The notes: generated from the sequence alone by a model not told the origin. A DNA stretch of 64,000 bases from Bordetella genomosp. 11 (GCF_002261215.1 NZ_NEVS01000004.1:3782001-3846000), one strand, 5' to 3'. Counted from the stretch's first letter, positions 17,552-26,620 are shown. Numbers and translations are program-made.

Positions 17552-17629
17552 CGGGCCGGGCCATCCCCGCATGGCCCGAATGCCTTGGACCCGCGGGCGC
17601 ACACACTGCGCTCGCGGGCCGGGCGCCCG

Positions 17630-18703
17630 TCAGTCGGCGTGCAGGCCGATACGCGCGGTCAACTTACTGAAGCGATCGATGTCGTTATCGATCAGGGCCT
17701 GGAATTCCGCCGGCGTGCTGGCCGTCGGGCTGTAGCCCAGTTGCAGCAAGGCCTGGCGGATGTCGGCGCGGTTCATGATGGCGGCCACCGCCGCGTTCAG
17801 CTTCGCGACGATCGCCGGCGGCGTCGCCGAAGGAACCAGTAGCCCGTGCCACTGGTCCAGCGAATATCCCGGATATCCCTGTTCCGCGACCGTCGGCACC
17901 GTCGGCAGGACCTCCGTGCGTTCGGGCGAGGTCACCGCCAGCGCGCGCAGCTTGCCCGATGCCAGGAAAGGCGCCGCGCTGGAGGCCGTCACGATCCCCA
18001 TGCCGACCTGGCCCGACAGCAGGTCCGTCAACGCCGGGCCGCAACCCTTATAGGGTACGTGCTGCAGCAAACGGCCACTGGCAATGCGCAGCATCTCGCC
18101 AGCCAGATGCTGCGGCGTACCGTTGCCGCACGACGCGTAGTTCAGTGCCTTGCCGCCCTTCCCCGCCGCCGCCATGGCATCCGCAAGGTCATGGAAAGGC
18201 GACGATGCGGGCACCGCCAGCACGGAAGGCACGAAGGCCACGTTGATCACGCCCTTCAGATCGTGCTTGGGGGAAAACGGCAGGTCACGGTACACGCCGG
18301 GGTTGATGGCGTACGAACTGTTGACCATCAATAGCGTATAGCCGTCCGGCGCGGCTTGCGCCACCTCGCGCGCGCCGATATTGCCGCTGGCGCCCGGCCG
18401 GTTTTCCACGATGACGGTCTGGCCCAGGTCATGCTGCAAGACCGCGCCCAGCCGGCGCGCCAGCAGGTCGGTGCCCCCACCCGGCGGAAAGGTGACGATG
18501 ATGGTAATCGGATGGGAAGGATAAGCGCGCGCGGCGGCATCGGCCGCGATCGAGGCGACGCTATCGGGTTGCTGCTTGACGGCCGGGCTTCCCGCGGCAC
18601 GTAGCCATCCGGCGGCCGCCAGCAAGGCGGCCGCGGCCAGCATCGCGCCGCGCACGCGCCGGGCGACGGTACGGCGCTGCGCGCGCCGCTGCAAGGTATC
18701 CAT
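17630..18703 (-). CDS. Bug/TctC-family periplasmic binding protein in the nadC operon
   Basis: 357 residues with a basic N-terminus and hydrophobic signal (AMLAAAALLAAAGWLRAAG). Family motifs: IIVTFPPGGGTDLLARRLGA, ENRPGASGNIGAREVAQ, APDGYTLLMVNSSY and HVPYKGCGPALTDLLSGQVG. The ATG at 18703 follows GGAG; an overlapping GTG at 18718 forms a GTGA junction with the nadC stop. Tight coupling to nadC and position under the nrtR-type operators suggest that its ligand is an NAD precursor such as quinolinate or nicotinate. At least one Bordetella Bug protein is reported to bind nicotinate-type ligands. The ligand here is inference. Confidence 0.88.
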   Translation of the reverse strand: MDTLQRRAQRRTVARRVRGAMLAAAALLAAAGWLRAAGSPAVKQQPDSVASIAADAAARAYPSHPITIIVTFPPGGGTDLLARRLGAVLQHDLGQTVIVENRPGASGNIGAREVAQAAPDGYTLLMVNSSYAINPGVYRDLPFSPKHDLKGVINVAFVPSVLAVPASSPFHDLADAMAAAGKGGKALNYASCGNGTPQHLAGEMLRIASGRLLQHVPYKGCGPALTDLLSGQVGMGIVTASSAAPFLASGKLRALAVTSPERTEVLPTVPTVAEQGYPGYSLDQWHGLLVPSATPPAIVAKLNAAVAAIMNRADIRQALLQLGYSPTASTPAEFQALIDNDIDRFSKLTARIGLHAD

Positions 18704-18714
18704 GATCGGCTCCG

Positions 18715-19644
18715 TCACGCGTCCAGGCCGATGTCCAGCACCTGCACGCTATGCGTGATCCAGCCGATGGCGATCAGGTCCACGCCCGTGGCCGCGATGG
18801 CGGGCGCCGTAGACGGCGTGACGCCGCCAGAGGCTTCGGTGACGGCGCGACCCTTGGCCATGGCGACCGCCTGCCGCAGCTGGTCCAGCTCCATGTTGTC
18901 CAGCAGCACGACGTCCACGTTCAGGCTCAATGCCTCTTCCAGCTGGGCCAGCGTGTCGACTTCGAGCTCGATCTTGACCAGGTGGCCCGCGGCGGCACGC
19001 GCGCGCTCCACCGCCGGACGGATCCCGCCGGCCAGGGCCACATGGTTGTCCTTGATCAGCATCGCGTCATCCAGCCCGAAGCGATGATTGCTGCCACCGC
19101 CGACCCGCACGGCGTACTTCTGCAGCGCCCGCATGCCGGGCAGCGTCTTGCGCGTGCACGTGACGCGCGTTCCATACGGCCGGATGGCATCCGCGATGGC
19201 CGCCGTCGCGGATGCGACGCCGCTCAGATGGCACAACAGATTCAGCGCCGTGCGCTCCGCGGTAAGGATGCCTCGCGCGGGGCCCGACACAACGGCGATT
19301 TCGTCGCCAGGTTGCAGGCGCGTGCCGTCATGCATGCCCGGCAATACTTCGATGCGGGGATCGGTCAGCGTGAACGCCATGCGCGCCAGATCCAATCCCG
19401 CCAGCACGCCGGCCTTGCGGGCCACCAGGCGCAAACGGGATCGCGTGTCCGGATCGACGATCGCATCGGTGGTGATATCGCCGGCACGGCCCAGGTCCTC
19501 CAGCAGCGCGGCGCGCACCACCGGCTCCAGCATCACGGCCGGCAAAGGAGAAGGCCGGCGCCATGCATCGATACCCGGCTGCGCGATGGACGAAGAAACC
19601 TCGGCGGGCGAGGCAGCGCCTCGCGGTAATATGCTTATGCTCAT
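18715..19644 (-). CDS. nadC: Nicotinate-nucleotide pyrophosphorylase (carboxylating), quinolinate phosphoribosyltransferase
   Basis: 309 residues. It converts quinolinate and PRPP to nicotinate mononucleotide, CO2 and pyrophosphate, the entry point of quinolinate into NAD. Motifs: LLEDLGRAGDITTDAI, ERTALNLLCHLSGVAS, TRKTLPGMRALQKYAVRVGG, HRFGLDDAMLIKDNH and EVDTLAQLEEAL, ending with EASGGVTPSTAPAIAATGVD. All are standard for NadC. No nadA or nadB is next to it, in line with the NadC-dependent quinolinate salvage described in Bordetella. The start lies inside an operator-like palindrome, and a promoter lies at 19682-19711. Confidence 0.96.
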   Translation of the reverse strand: MSISILPRGAASPAEVSSSIAQPGIDAWRRPSPLPAVMLEPVVRAALLEDLGRAGDITTDAIVDPDTRSRLRLVARKAGVLAGLDLARMAFTLTDPRIEVLPGMHDGTRLQPGDEIAVVSGPARGILTAERTALNLLCHLSGVASATAAIADAIRPYGTRVTCTRKTLPGMRALQKYAVRVGGGSNHRFGLDDAMLIKDNHVALAGGIRPAVERARAAAGHLVKIELEVDTLAQLEEALSLNVDVVLLDNMELDQLRQAVAMAKGRAVTEASGGVTPSTAPAIAATGVDLIAIGWITHSVQVLDIGLDA

Positions 19645-19656
19645 TTTGAGTATTAA
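19635..19656. promoter_or_regulatory. Operator-like palindrome A over the nadC start
   Basis: TTATGCTCA, then TTT, then TGAGTATTAA: near-perfect inverted repeat that includes the nadC ATG (19642-19644). Its half-site TTATGCTCA is repeated in site B at 19680-19700. Likely bound by the NrtR-type regulator encoded upstream. Confidence 0.65.
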
Positions 19657-19679
19657 ATCGGCGGAAGGAAGCGATGGAC

Positions 19680-19711
19680 TTATACTATTTCTGAGCATAA
19701 TGCACTGTCAA
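19680..19711 (-). promoter_or_regulatory. nadC promoter with overlapping operator-like palindrome B
   Basis: On the minus strand TTGACA (19711-19706), 18 bp, TAGTAT (19687-19682) gives a good sigma-70 promoter. Site B (19680-19700), TTATACT, seven bases, GAGCATAA, covers the spacer and -10. Its right half is the exact complement of TTATGCTC in site A. Repressor binding here would block the promoter. Confidence 0.7.
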
Positions 19712-19862
19712 CGCTTTTTTTGCGGCGCCGCCCGTCCGGCGCGCACGGTACTCGAGGACGTGAGCGCGCCCTTCCCGCTATCGCAGTGCGGCAAAAAGCG
19801 GCGCATTCCGCGCCCGTTTTCCTATAGCCGGCTCGTTTGTGCCGCGCGGCAAGATGCCGCGC

Positions 19863-20858
19863 TCACACCAGATGCGGTTCCCGCGCGAGGGGCAGCTTGC
19901 TGCCCGAAATCGCGCGCTCCAGCATCACGTCGCGGCGAAAACGGAACAGTTTGGCGGGCCGCCCGGCGGTGCCGCTGGTCATGCCGCCGGTCTCTTCGAC
20001 CAGTTCCTGCTGCTCGATCAGGCGGCGGAAATTCTGCTTGTGCAATCCCCGCCCGGCCAGCGCCTCGACCGTCTGCTGCAATTGCAGCAGGGTGAATTCC
20101 TCGGGCATCAATTCGAACACCACGGGCCGGTACTTGATCTTGGCCCGCAGCCGCGCGATGCCCGTGGCCAGGATGCGCCGATGATCGTGGATCATCGGCG
20201 TGCCGGGCAATGCCGGGCGGACCGGACGCCGTCCGGCCTCGGGCACCAGCCCGGCCTCGTACAACAGCTCGTAGCGCTGCAGCACCATGTCCTCGTTCCA
20301 GGCCGCCCCATCCAACCCGAAGGTAATGGCGGCGCGATCATAGCGGCGGCCACGCTGGGCCGCCGGTCCGCCGGTAGCCCAGGCGCGCAGGCGGGGCTCG
20401 ATCACCGACGCGACGAAAGGCGCGGCGCCATCGCGCCGGTCCTCCCATGGGAAATAGCGGTACCAGCTCTGCCAGCCCACCCCGTCCGCGCCGGTATGGG
20501 CCTGCTCCCGCGTCAGCCCCAGGTAGCTGATCGAAATGATGCGCGTATCGGCATGATCGGCGCGGTCGCTATCCGCGAAGGTATATAACTGTTCGACATA
20601 GCCCAAGGGATGGTGCGTGCGTGCCTCTACCCAGGCGCGCAGGCCGGCCTGCAAGGACCGATGGGCCGACTGGAACGGACCGGCCGGCAGCGCGCGGGCA
20701 TCTTCCGTCGTCAGCACGCGCGGCTGGCCATCGGTGACCGCCACCAGGACGGCAACCAGTTCGGCGGAGACACGGCTTTCGATGGATTCGGTCAAAGGGT
20801 CGACAGGGAAAGGCAGTCGGGCGCGCGGGGCGCGATGGAGATACAACCCTGGACGCAT
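19863..20858 (-). CDS. nrtR: NrtR-like NUDIX/winged-helix transcriptional regulator of NAD metabolism
   Basis: 331 residues. The N-terminal half is a Nudix-like domain (ELVAVLVAVTDGQPRVLTTE; YVEQLYTFADSDRADHADTR) whose Nudix box is degenerate (LRAWVEA where REVxEE is expected), so hydrolysis is unlikely. The C-terminal winged helix is in FELMPEEFTLLQLQQTVEAL and NFRRLIEQQELVEETGG. This architecture is that of NrtR, which senses ADP-ribose or NAD metabolites and represses NAD genes. It is upstream of and co-directional with nadC, with two operator-like sites between them. The exact start is uncertain: ATGs at 20906 and 20858 are both possible. Confidence 0.82.
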   Translation of the reverse strand: MRPGLYLHRAPRARLPFPVDPLTESIESRVSAELVAVLVAVTDGQPRVLTTEDARALPAGPFQSAHRSLQAGLRAWVEARTHHPLGYVEQLYTFADSDRADHADTRIISISYLGLTREQAHTGADGVGWQSWYRYFPWEDRRDGAAPFVASVIEPRLRAWATGGPAAQRGRRYDRAAITFGLDGAAWNEDMVLQRYELLYEAGLVPEAGRRPVRPALPGTPMIHDHRRILATGIARLRAKIKYRPVVFELMPEEFTLLQLQQTVEALAGRGLHKQNFRRLIEQQELVEETGGMTSGTAGRPAKLFRFRRDVMLERAISGSKLPLAREPHLV

Positions 20859-21091
20859 CGCTCCCGGCGGGGGCCGCCAGCGCGAGCGCTTTCCAGGCCA
20901 CGGCATTATACGGGGCCGTCATGGCGCAAAACATGGCGAGCGCCGCGCCGGCGATTGTTGACCTCGGCGAACAAGTGTTTCATGGCGGACAGGGTTACTC
21001 CCCGGGCGCGCCTGCCCGACAATGCCTGTTTGCGACGCGCCGGCCTGGCGGCCGGGCGCGCGTTTCGTGAACTTTTCCGTAGGGGCTATAC

Positions 21092-22117
21092 ATGGAATAT
21101 CGACATCTGGGTGCATCGGGATTCAAGGTTCCCGTATTGAGCTTCGGCACCGGCACGTTCGGCGGCAAGGGCGAGTTGTTCGAGGCCTGGGGCAAGACCG
21201 ACGTGGCCGAGGCGCGTCGGTTGATCGACATCTGCCTGGACGAAGGCGTCACGATGTTCGACACCGCCGACATCTATTCGCGCGGTGCCTCCGAATCCAT
21301 CCTGGGCGAAGCCATCAAGGGCCGGCGCGACAAGGTCATCCTGTCCACCAAGGCAACCTTCCGCTTCGATGACGAACCGAACAATGTCGGTTCGTCGCGC
21401 TTTCACCTGATCCGCGCGGTCGATGACGCGCTCAAGCGCCTGGGCACGGACTATATCGACCTGTTCCAGCTGCACGGCTTCGATGCCCGCACGCCGGTCG
21501 AGGAAGTGCTGTCGACTCTCGATACGCTGGTACGCGCGGGCAAGATCCGCTACACCGGGGTGTCGAATTTTTCCGGCTGGCACCTGATGAAGTCGCAGGC
21601 CGCGGCCGACCGCTACGGCTACCCGCGCTATGTGGCCAACCAGACGTATTACTCGCTGATCGGCCGCGACTACGAATGGGAGCTGATGCCGCTGGGCGTG
21701 GACCAGGGCGTGGGCGCGGTGGTGTGGAGCCCGCTGGGTTGGGGCCGCCTGACCGGCAAGATCCGCCGCGGCCAACCGCTGCCCGCGACCAGCCGCCTGC
21801 ACAAGACCGCCGACTACGGCCCGCCGGTACCCGACGAGTATCTGTACCGCGTGGTGGACGCGCTGGACCAGGTGGCCGCTGAGACTGGCAAGACCATCCC
21901 GCAGATCGCGCTGAACTGGCTGCTGCAGCGTCCCACCGTCAGCACCGTGTTGATCGGCGCGCGGGACGAGACCCAGCTGCGACAGAACCTGGGCGCGGTC
22001 GGCTGGAACCTGACGGCCGAACAGGTGGCCAGGCTGGACGAAGCCAGCACCGTGAACCGCGCCTATCCGTACTGGCACCAGGCCGGCTTCGCGGAACGCA
22101 ACCCCTTCCCGGTCTGA
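21092..22117 (+). CDS. Aldo/keto reductase
   Basis: 341-residue NADPH-dependent oxidoreductase of the AKR fold. The catalytic tetrad is visible as D57 and Y62 (TMFDTADIYSRGASE), K87 (VILSTKATF) and H128 (LFQLHGFD). GVSNFSGWHL and VSTVLIGARDETQL are the conserved cofactor-side motifs. It resembles general stress-type aldo/keto reductases acting on small aldehydes or ketones. AGGGG precedes the ATG. It is divergent from nrtR and convergent with the TetR gene. The substrate is unknown. Confidence 0.93.
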   Translation: MEYRHLGASGFKVPVLSFGTGTFGGKGELFEAWGKTDVAEARRLIDICLDEGVTMFDTADIYSRGASESILGEAIKGRRDKVILSTKATFRFDDEPNNVGSSRFHLIRAVDDALKRLGTDYIDLFQLHGFDARTPVEEVLSTLDTLVRAGKIRYTGVSNFSGWHLMKSQAAADRYGYPRYVANQTYYSLIGRDYEWELMPLGVDQGVGAVVWSPLGWGRLTGKIRRGQPLPATSRLHKTADYGPPVPDEYLYRVVDALDQVAAETGKTIPQIALNWLLQRPTVSTVLIGARDETQLRQNLGAVGWNLTAEQVARLDEASTVNRAYPYWHQAGFAERNPFPV

Positions 22118-22168
22118 GCGCCGCGCGCGTGCGGCGAGACGCGGCATGCCGCCGCGCGCCGCGCGCCG

Positions 22169-22900
22169 CTAGGCGCCCGAACCGGCCGTCCATACCGCCG
22201 GGGCGCCGATGCCCAGCACCGCGATCCCCAACAATTCCCGCAAGATCAGCTCGTCGTCGTTCAGGTCTATCATGCCGCCCGTGCCCGCCAGGACCTGGAA
22301 CTTGCGCGATAGCGGGTCGCAATTGGCAAGCAGGTGCATGGCGGAGCCGCGCACGAACTCGTAGCGCCAGATGATTTCCGCGCGGCTGTAGCGCGGCAGG
22401 GTCTGCGCCAGCGCATCGATGAAGATCTGCGCATAGCCGTCCAGGTGCCGCGCCACGAAAAGCGTGTAATCGCTGTCTGGGACGGCGCGCAGATGGTGCT
22501 CCATACGCACGAATAGCCGGCCGCCGTCTTCGCCGCGCTCGCAACCGATCAGCGGCCGCAACAGGCTTTCCAGAATGACCGGAATGGGCAAGGGCCCCTC
22601 GCCGAAGCGCAGCCGCGCTTGCTCCAGGCGGATGCGGCGCTCGATGTTGACCGGTTCCATGACCGAAAGCAGCACGGATTTGACCAGGGCGTCCTTCGAT
22701 CCGTAGTAGTAATGAATGGACGCCACATTGACACCGGACGCGTCGCAGATGTCGCGCACGGTCGTGTTGAAGGGCCCGGTGCGGGCGATCAATTCCTTGG
22801 CGACGCGCAACAGGCGATCCGGGACCGGGATCTCCATGGCATCTTCGCCGCGGATCTCTCCGCTGGCTTCCGATAGGCCCGCGGCGTGGGCGTCCGTCAT
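22169..22900 (-). CDS. TetR/AcrR-family transcriptional regulator
   Basis: 243 residues. The N-terminal HTH is RLLRVAKELIARTGPFNTTV, then RDICDASGVNVASIHYYYGSKDALV (conserved IHYYYGSK recognition region), and the rest is an alpha-helical ligand domain. The ATG at 22900 is chosen for GGAGG five bases upstream. It is divergent from the amidase/ABC operon and two related palindromes lie in the spacer, one near each gene. It therefore probably represses both itself and the amide-utilisation operon until an amide substrate or its acid product is bound. Confidence 0.92.
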   Translation of the reverse strand: MTDAHAAGLSEASGEIRGEDAMEIPVPDRLLRVAKELIARTGPFNTTVRDICDASGVNVASIHYYYGSKDALVKSVLLSVMEPVNIERRIRLEQARLRFGEGPLPIPVILESLLRPLIGCERGEDGGRLFVRMEHHLRAVPDSDYTLFVARHLDGYAQIFIDALAQTLPRYSRAEIIWRYEFVRGSAMHLLANCDPLSRKFQVLAGTGGMIDLNDDELILRELLGIAVLGIGAPAVWTAGSGA

Positions 22901-23211
22901 GTCGTCCTCCATCGATCAATCAATTGTTTTAATTTGCTTCAAAGCGGGCTTGCGCGAGAACAGCGATTCCAGCATGCAAGTCCATGATATCTCTTCGAGA
23001 TTCCGGATTCTCGCACGCTTTTTCCCTGCACCGCCAGTTTGCTGCGGCGCACTAGGATTTACCACTACCGCGCGATTTTGGCCTTGACGCCCCTGGGGAC
23101 CGTTCCTAGAATCAAACAACTGTTTTATCTGCACGACATGCGCTAAGGTGTTGAAAACAAATGGAATGCCGCCTTCCACGCGGCATATCCATGCACTCAA
23201 GGGGCTTTTCC
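22901..23211. promoter_or_regulatory. Divergent control region: two TetR-type sites and an amidase-operon promoter
   Basis: 311 bp without a gene. Site 1 at 22918-22929 is AATCA-AT-TGTTT, just upstream of the TetR gene. Site 2 at 23114-23125 is AAACA-AC-TGTTT, a perfect inverted repeat. The surrounding ~24 bases of the two sites match at about three quarters of positions. A clear plus-strand promoter, TTGACG (23084-23089), 17 bp, TAGAAT (23107-23112), ends right before site 2, so binding there would block transcription start. Confidence 0.72.
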
Positions 23212-23445
23212 ATGTCAGAAACATCGGTGTTATCCGAGGTGCCACCGCGCCCGGAAGACTTGCAGATCCTGGCAGCCCACGCCGGCCTGCCGCTTTCCCC
23301 GACCCTCCTTGCCGAACTGGCCGACGCGTGGCGCTATATCGCGCCCATGCTGGGCCGCATCCGGCGCGAGCGCCCCTTCTCGGATGAGCCGGCGCATACC
23401 TTCGTGCCGACGGTCTTCCAGGCGACCGGCAAGGAGACGACATGA
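23212..23445 (+). CDS. Small GatC/AtzG-like amidase partner subunit
   Basis: 77-residue protein. PPRPEDLQILAAHAGLPLSP, then LLAELADAWRYIAPMLGRIRRERPF, DEPAHTFVP: a helical GatC-like segment followed by an extended tail, the pattern of AtzG, which binds and stabilises the amidase AtzE, and of GatC in GatCAB. AGGGG precedes the ATG at 23212. Its stop overlaps the amidase start (ATGA), so the two proteins are translationally coupled and probably form a complex. The family assignment is by pattern and context. Confidence 0.72.
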   Translation: MSETSVLSEVPPRPEDLQILAAHAGLPLSPTLLAELADAWRYIAPMLGRIRRERPFSDEPAHTFVPTVFQATGKETT

Positions 23446-24905
23446 GCGGCGACCCTGCCTTTCTGACCATCGCGGAGGCCAGCCGCCTGATCGCCGACAA
23501 GGCCCTGTCCCCGGTGGAGCTGGCCGAAGCCTGCCTGGAACGCATGGAGGCCGTGGATGCCGTCCTCTGCAGCTACATCACCCCCACGCCCGAACTCGCG
23601 CGCACGCAGGCCCGCGCCGCCGAAGCGCAGATCATGCGCGACGGCCCGCGCGGGCCATTGCACGGCATTCCCTATTCACTGAAGGACATCTACGAAACGG
23701 CGGGAATCCGCACCACGGGCCAATCCCGCTCGTTGGCGGACTATGTGCCCGCCCACGATTGCCCCGCGCAACGGGCGCTGAACGCCGCCGGCGGCGTTCT
23801 ACTCGGCAAGACCACGACGTGGGAGTTCGCGCACGGCGGGCCCTCATGGGATGTCGTGGCGCCGCCCGCGCGCAATCCCTGGAATACCGCCCGGCATCCC
23901 GCGGGCTCATCATCCGGATCCGGCGCCGCCATCGCGGCGGGACTGTGCCTGGCCAGCATGGGATCGGACACCGGAGGCTCCATTCGCATGCCCGCCGCCG
24001 CCTGCGGCATCGCGGGGATAAAGCCTACCTATGGCCGGGTCAGCCGCCGCGGCGTGCTGCCGAACTCGTTCAGCCATGACCACACCGGGCCGATGGCCTG
24101 GACTTCCGAAGACCTGGCGATCCTGCTGGCGGCGGTCGCGGGCCACGATCCGCTCGATCCCGGCAGCGCCGATCGGCCCGTGCCCGACTACCGCGCCGCA
24201 CTGTGCGGCCATGCAAAGGGATTGAAGATAGGCGTGCCCTGGGCCTGGATGGAACAGGAGGCACCGATTTCGGCGGGCTCGCGCCAGGCGCTGGACACGG
24301 CGCTGGAGGTCCTGCGCGGCCTCGGCGCCACCGTGCAGCCGATCGCGCTTCCGTCCCTGCTGGCCTACAACGATTGCAAGCGCGTGATCGCGATGTCGGA
24401 GCTGTTCTCCATCCACCAGCAGACACTGCGCACCCAGCCCGACCTGTTCGGAGCCAGCCTGCGCTACCGCATCATCGGCGGCGCCCTCCTGCGCGCCGAG
24501 GACTATGTGCAGGCCATGCGCATGCGCGCCGAACTCGCAGCGGCCACACAGGCGGCCTTTGACGACGTCGACGTGATCGTGACGCATTGCGCGGAACCGG
24601 CGGGCAAGCTGGAACCGACATCGCCTCACTGGATGTTCACGCACCCCAACTACACGACGCCCTTCAATACGTCGGGCAACCCTGCCCTGTCGGTATGCAA
24701 CGGGTTCGACGCGGACGGCATGCCTTTCTCGCTGCAGATCGCCGGCAGGCTCTTCGACGAAGCCACCGTGCTGCGCGTGGGCGACGCCTATGAAAAGGCA
24801 ACCGCCTGGCGCGCGCGCCGCCCGGATATCGCGGCGCTGACCACCGAAGCCGCCGCTTGCCGCGCGGCCGGCACCGGAACGACCGCCGAATTTTCCGCGG
24901 CATAG
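23442..24905 (+). CDS. Amidase-signature enzyme, AtzE/GatA-like
   Basis: 487-residue amide hydrolase. The Ser-cisSer-Lys triad is K81 (GIPYSLKDIYETAG), S156 (HPAGSSSGSGAA) and S180 (SMGSDTGGSIRMPAA). The arrangement of a small coupled subunit followed by the amidase resembles AtzG-AtzE (carboxybiuret hydrolase) and GatC-GatA. There is no GatB, so it is a metabolic amidase and not the tRNA amidotransferase. It leads an operon with a complete peptide-type ABC importer, which suggests hydrolysis of an imported amide. The amide itself is unknown. Confidence 0.93.
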   Translation: MSGDPAFLTIAEASRLIADKALSPVELAEACLERMEAVDAVLCSYITPTPELARTQARAAEAQIMRDGPRGPLHGIPYSLKDIYETAGIRTTGQSRSLADYVPAHDCPAQRALNAAGGVLLGKTTTWEFAHGGPSWDVVAPPARNPWNTARHPAGSSSGSGAAIAAGLCLASMGSDTGGSIRMPAAACGIAGIKPTYGRVSRRGVLPNSFSHDHTGPMAWTSEDLAILLAAVAGHDPLDPGSADRPVPDYRAALCGHAKGLKIGVPWAWMEQEAPISAGSRQALDTALEVLRGLGATVQPIALPSLLAYNDCKRVIAMSELFSIHQQTLRTQPDLFGASLRYRIIGGALLRAEDYVQAMRMRAELAAATQAAFDDVDVIVTHCAEPAGKLEPTSPHWMFTHPNYTTPFNTSGNPALSVCNGFDADGMPFSLQIAGRLFDEATVLRVGDAYEKATAWRARRPDIAALTTEAAACRAAGTGTTAEFSAA

Positions 24906-24987
24906 ACAGGCTTTCCACTTTTCGTGCTGTATCCGCCATACGTCGGCGCGCCCATGCGCCACGGCGAATATCCACCGGAGATGCGCC

Positions 24988-26592
24988 TTGATACTGAAGA
25001 AACTCGCGGCCCCGCTTGTGGCGGCCTCTCTCGTCCTGTTCACGGCCCAGCCGGCGCGCGCCGAAATGGTGCTGCGCGTAGCGACCACCATGTCGGACAT
25101 TCCCTTGACCACAGGCCAGCCCAGCCAGGGTGGCGAAGGCATGCGCTTCATCGGCTTTACGCTTTATGACGCCCTGATCCGCTGGGATCTATCCAAGGCG
25201 GACCAGCCCGCCAAGCTGGTACCTGGACTGGCGACCAGTTGGTCCGTCGACGACGCCACCCATACGAAGTGGACATTCAAGCTACGGCCCAACGTCAAGT
25301 TCCATGACGGCTCCACCTTCGATGCCGAAGCGGTGGTGTGGAATCTGGACAAACTCCTGAAGCGCGACGCGCCGCAGTTCGACCAGGCGCAGGCCACGCA
25401 GGCCAGCCAGTACGTGTCCGGCATTGCCTCGTACCGCGTGGTCGACCCCATGACGGTGGAGATCACGACCAAGTCCGCCGACGCGGTGTTCCCGTATCTG
25501 ATCGCCGACGTGATGATTTCCAGCCCCGCCCGCTACAAGGAGCTGGGCGGCGACTGGACCAAGGTCGCGTCGAAGCCCTCCGGCACGGGGCCGTGGATGC
25601 TGGACAAGCTGGTGCCGCGCGAACGCGCCGAGCTGATTCGCAACCCCAATTACTGGGACCCGCAGCGCGTGCCGAAGTCCGACCGCATGGTGTTGCTGAC
25701 CATGCCCGATTCGAATACGCGCGTTGCCGCGCTGCTTTCCCGCCAGGTCGACTGGGTGGAAGCACCGCCGCCCGACACCATTCCGCGCCTGAAGGAAGCC
25801 GGGATGCAGATCGTCACGAACATCTATCCGCACAACTGGCCCTACCAGCTCAGCTACTCCGAGGGTTCGCCGTTCCGCGACATCCGCATCCGCAAGGCGG
25901 CCAACCTGGCGATAGACCGCCAGGGCCTGGTGGACTTCCTGGGCGGCACCGCCATTGCGTCGGAGGGCATGGTAGACCCCAAGCATCCCTGGTTCGGCCA
26001 CCCGAACTTCAAGTTGCGCTACGACCCGGACGAAGCGCGCCGCCTGATGAAGGAAGCCGGCTACAGCCCGCAGCACCCCCTGCACGTGAAATTCGCGATC
26101 TCCACGTCGGGGTCGGGACAGATGCAGCCGCTGCCCATGAATGAATTCGTGCAGGAGAACCTGAAAGCCGTCGGCTTCGACGTCGAATTCGAAGTGATGG
26201 AGTGGGAGGCCCTGCGGGCGCGGCGCCGCGCGGGATCGGACGCGCCGGAGAACAAGGGCGTCGACGGCATCAACAACAGCTTCGGCTACTGGGATCCCGA
26301 CATCGGGTTGATCGGTACGTCGTGGTCGAAGATGCGTCCTCCTGCCGGCTACAACTGGGGCGGCTTCAGCGACAAGGAAGCCGACGAACTCGCCGCCAAG
26401 GCGAAGGTGGAGTTCGATCCCAAGAAGCAGGACGCCCTGCTGGCCCAGCTGCACACGCGCATCGTCGACCAGGCCATGTGGATATGGGTGGTCCACGACC
26501 TGAATCCGCGCGCGCTCGCGCCGAACGTCAAGGGTTTCGTCCAGGCACAGAGCTGGTTCCAGGACCTGACGCCCGTATACCTGCAGAAGTGA
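24988..26592 (+). CDS. ABC transporter substrate-binding protein, family 5 (DppA/OppA-type)
   Basis: 534-residue periplasmic binding protein. The signal peptide ends at about residue 26 (LVLFTAQPARA, then E). Family-5 features: LVPGLATSWSVDDATHTKWTF, LRPNVKFHDGSTFDAEAVVW, GTGPWMLDKLVPRERAELIR and DIRIRKAANLAIDRQGLVDF. The start at 24988 is TTG, preceded by GGAGATGCGCC. It delivers the ligand to the two permeases and two ATPases that follow. With amidases on both sides, the ligand is likely an amide, peptide or related nitrogen compound. Confidence 0.93.
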   Translation: MILKKLAAPLVAASLVLFTAQPARAEMVLRVATTMSDIPLTTGQPSQGGEGMRFIGFTLYDALIRWDLSKADQPAKLVPGLATSWSVDDATHTKWTFKLRPNVKFHDGSTFDAEAVVWNLDKLLKRDAPQFDQAQATQASQYVSGIASYRVVDPMTVEITTKSADAVFPYLIADVMISSPARYKELGGDWTKVASKPSGTGPWMLDKLVPRERAELIRNPNYWDPQRVPKSDRMVLLTMPDSNTRVAALLSRQVDWVEAPPPDTIPRLKEAGMQIVTNIYPHNWPYQLSYSEGSPFRDIRIRKAANLAIDRQGLVDFLGGTAIASEGMVDPKHPWFGHPNFKLRYDPDEARRLMKEAGYSPQHPLHVKFAISTSGSGQMQPLPMNEFVQENLKAVGFDVEFEVMEWEALRARRRAGSDAPENKGVDGINNSFGYWDPDIGLIGTSWSKMRPPAGYNWGGFSDKEADELAAKAKVEFDPKKQDALLAQLHTRIVDQAMWIWVVHDLNPRALAPNVKGFVQAQSWFQDLTPVYLQK

Positions 26593-26620
26593 CCACACCG
26601 CCTACACGGAGGATCGTGCC

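Noticed and set aside
17558..17577. GGGCCAT/ATGGCCC hairpin after fabI as a terminator
   Set aside because: No T-run on either strand; mentioned only as a hairpin in the convergent gap.
19863..20858. Nudix hydrolase function for the NrtR-like protein
   Set aside because: The Nudix box lacks the REVxEE glutamates and a winged helix is present, so a regulator is more likely.
23442..24905. Amidase plus small subunit as the GatCAB tRNA amidotransferase
   Set aside because: No gatB is present and the neighbours are a transporter and other amidases; a metabolic role fits better.
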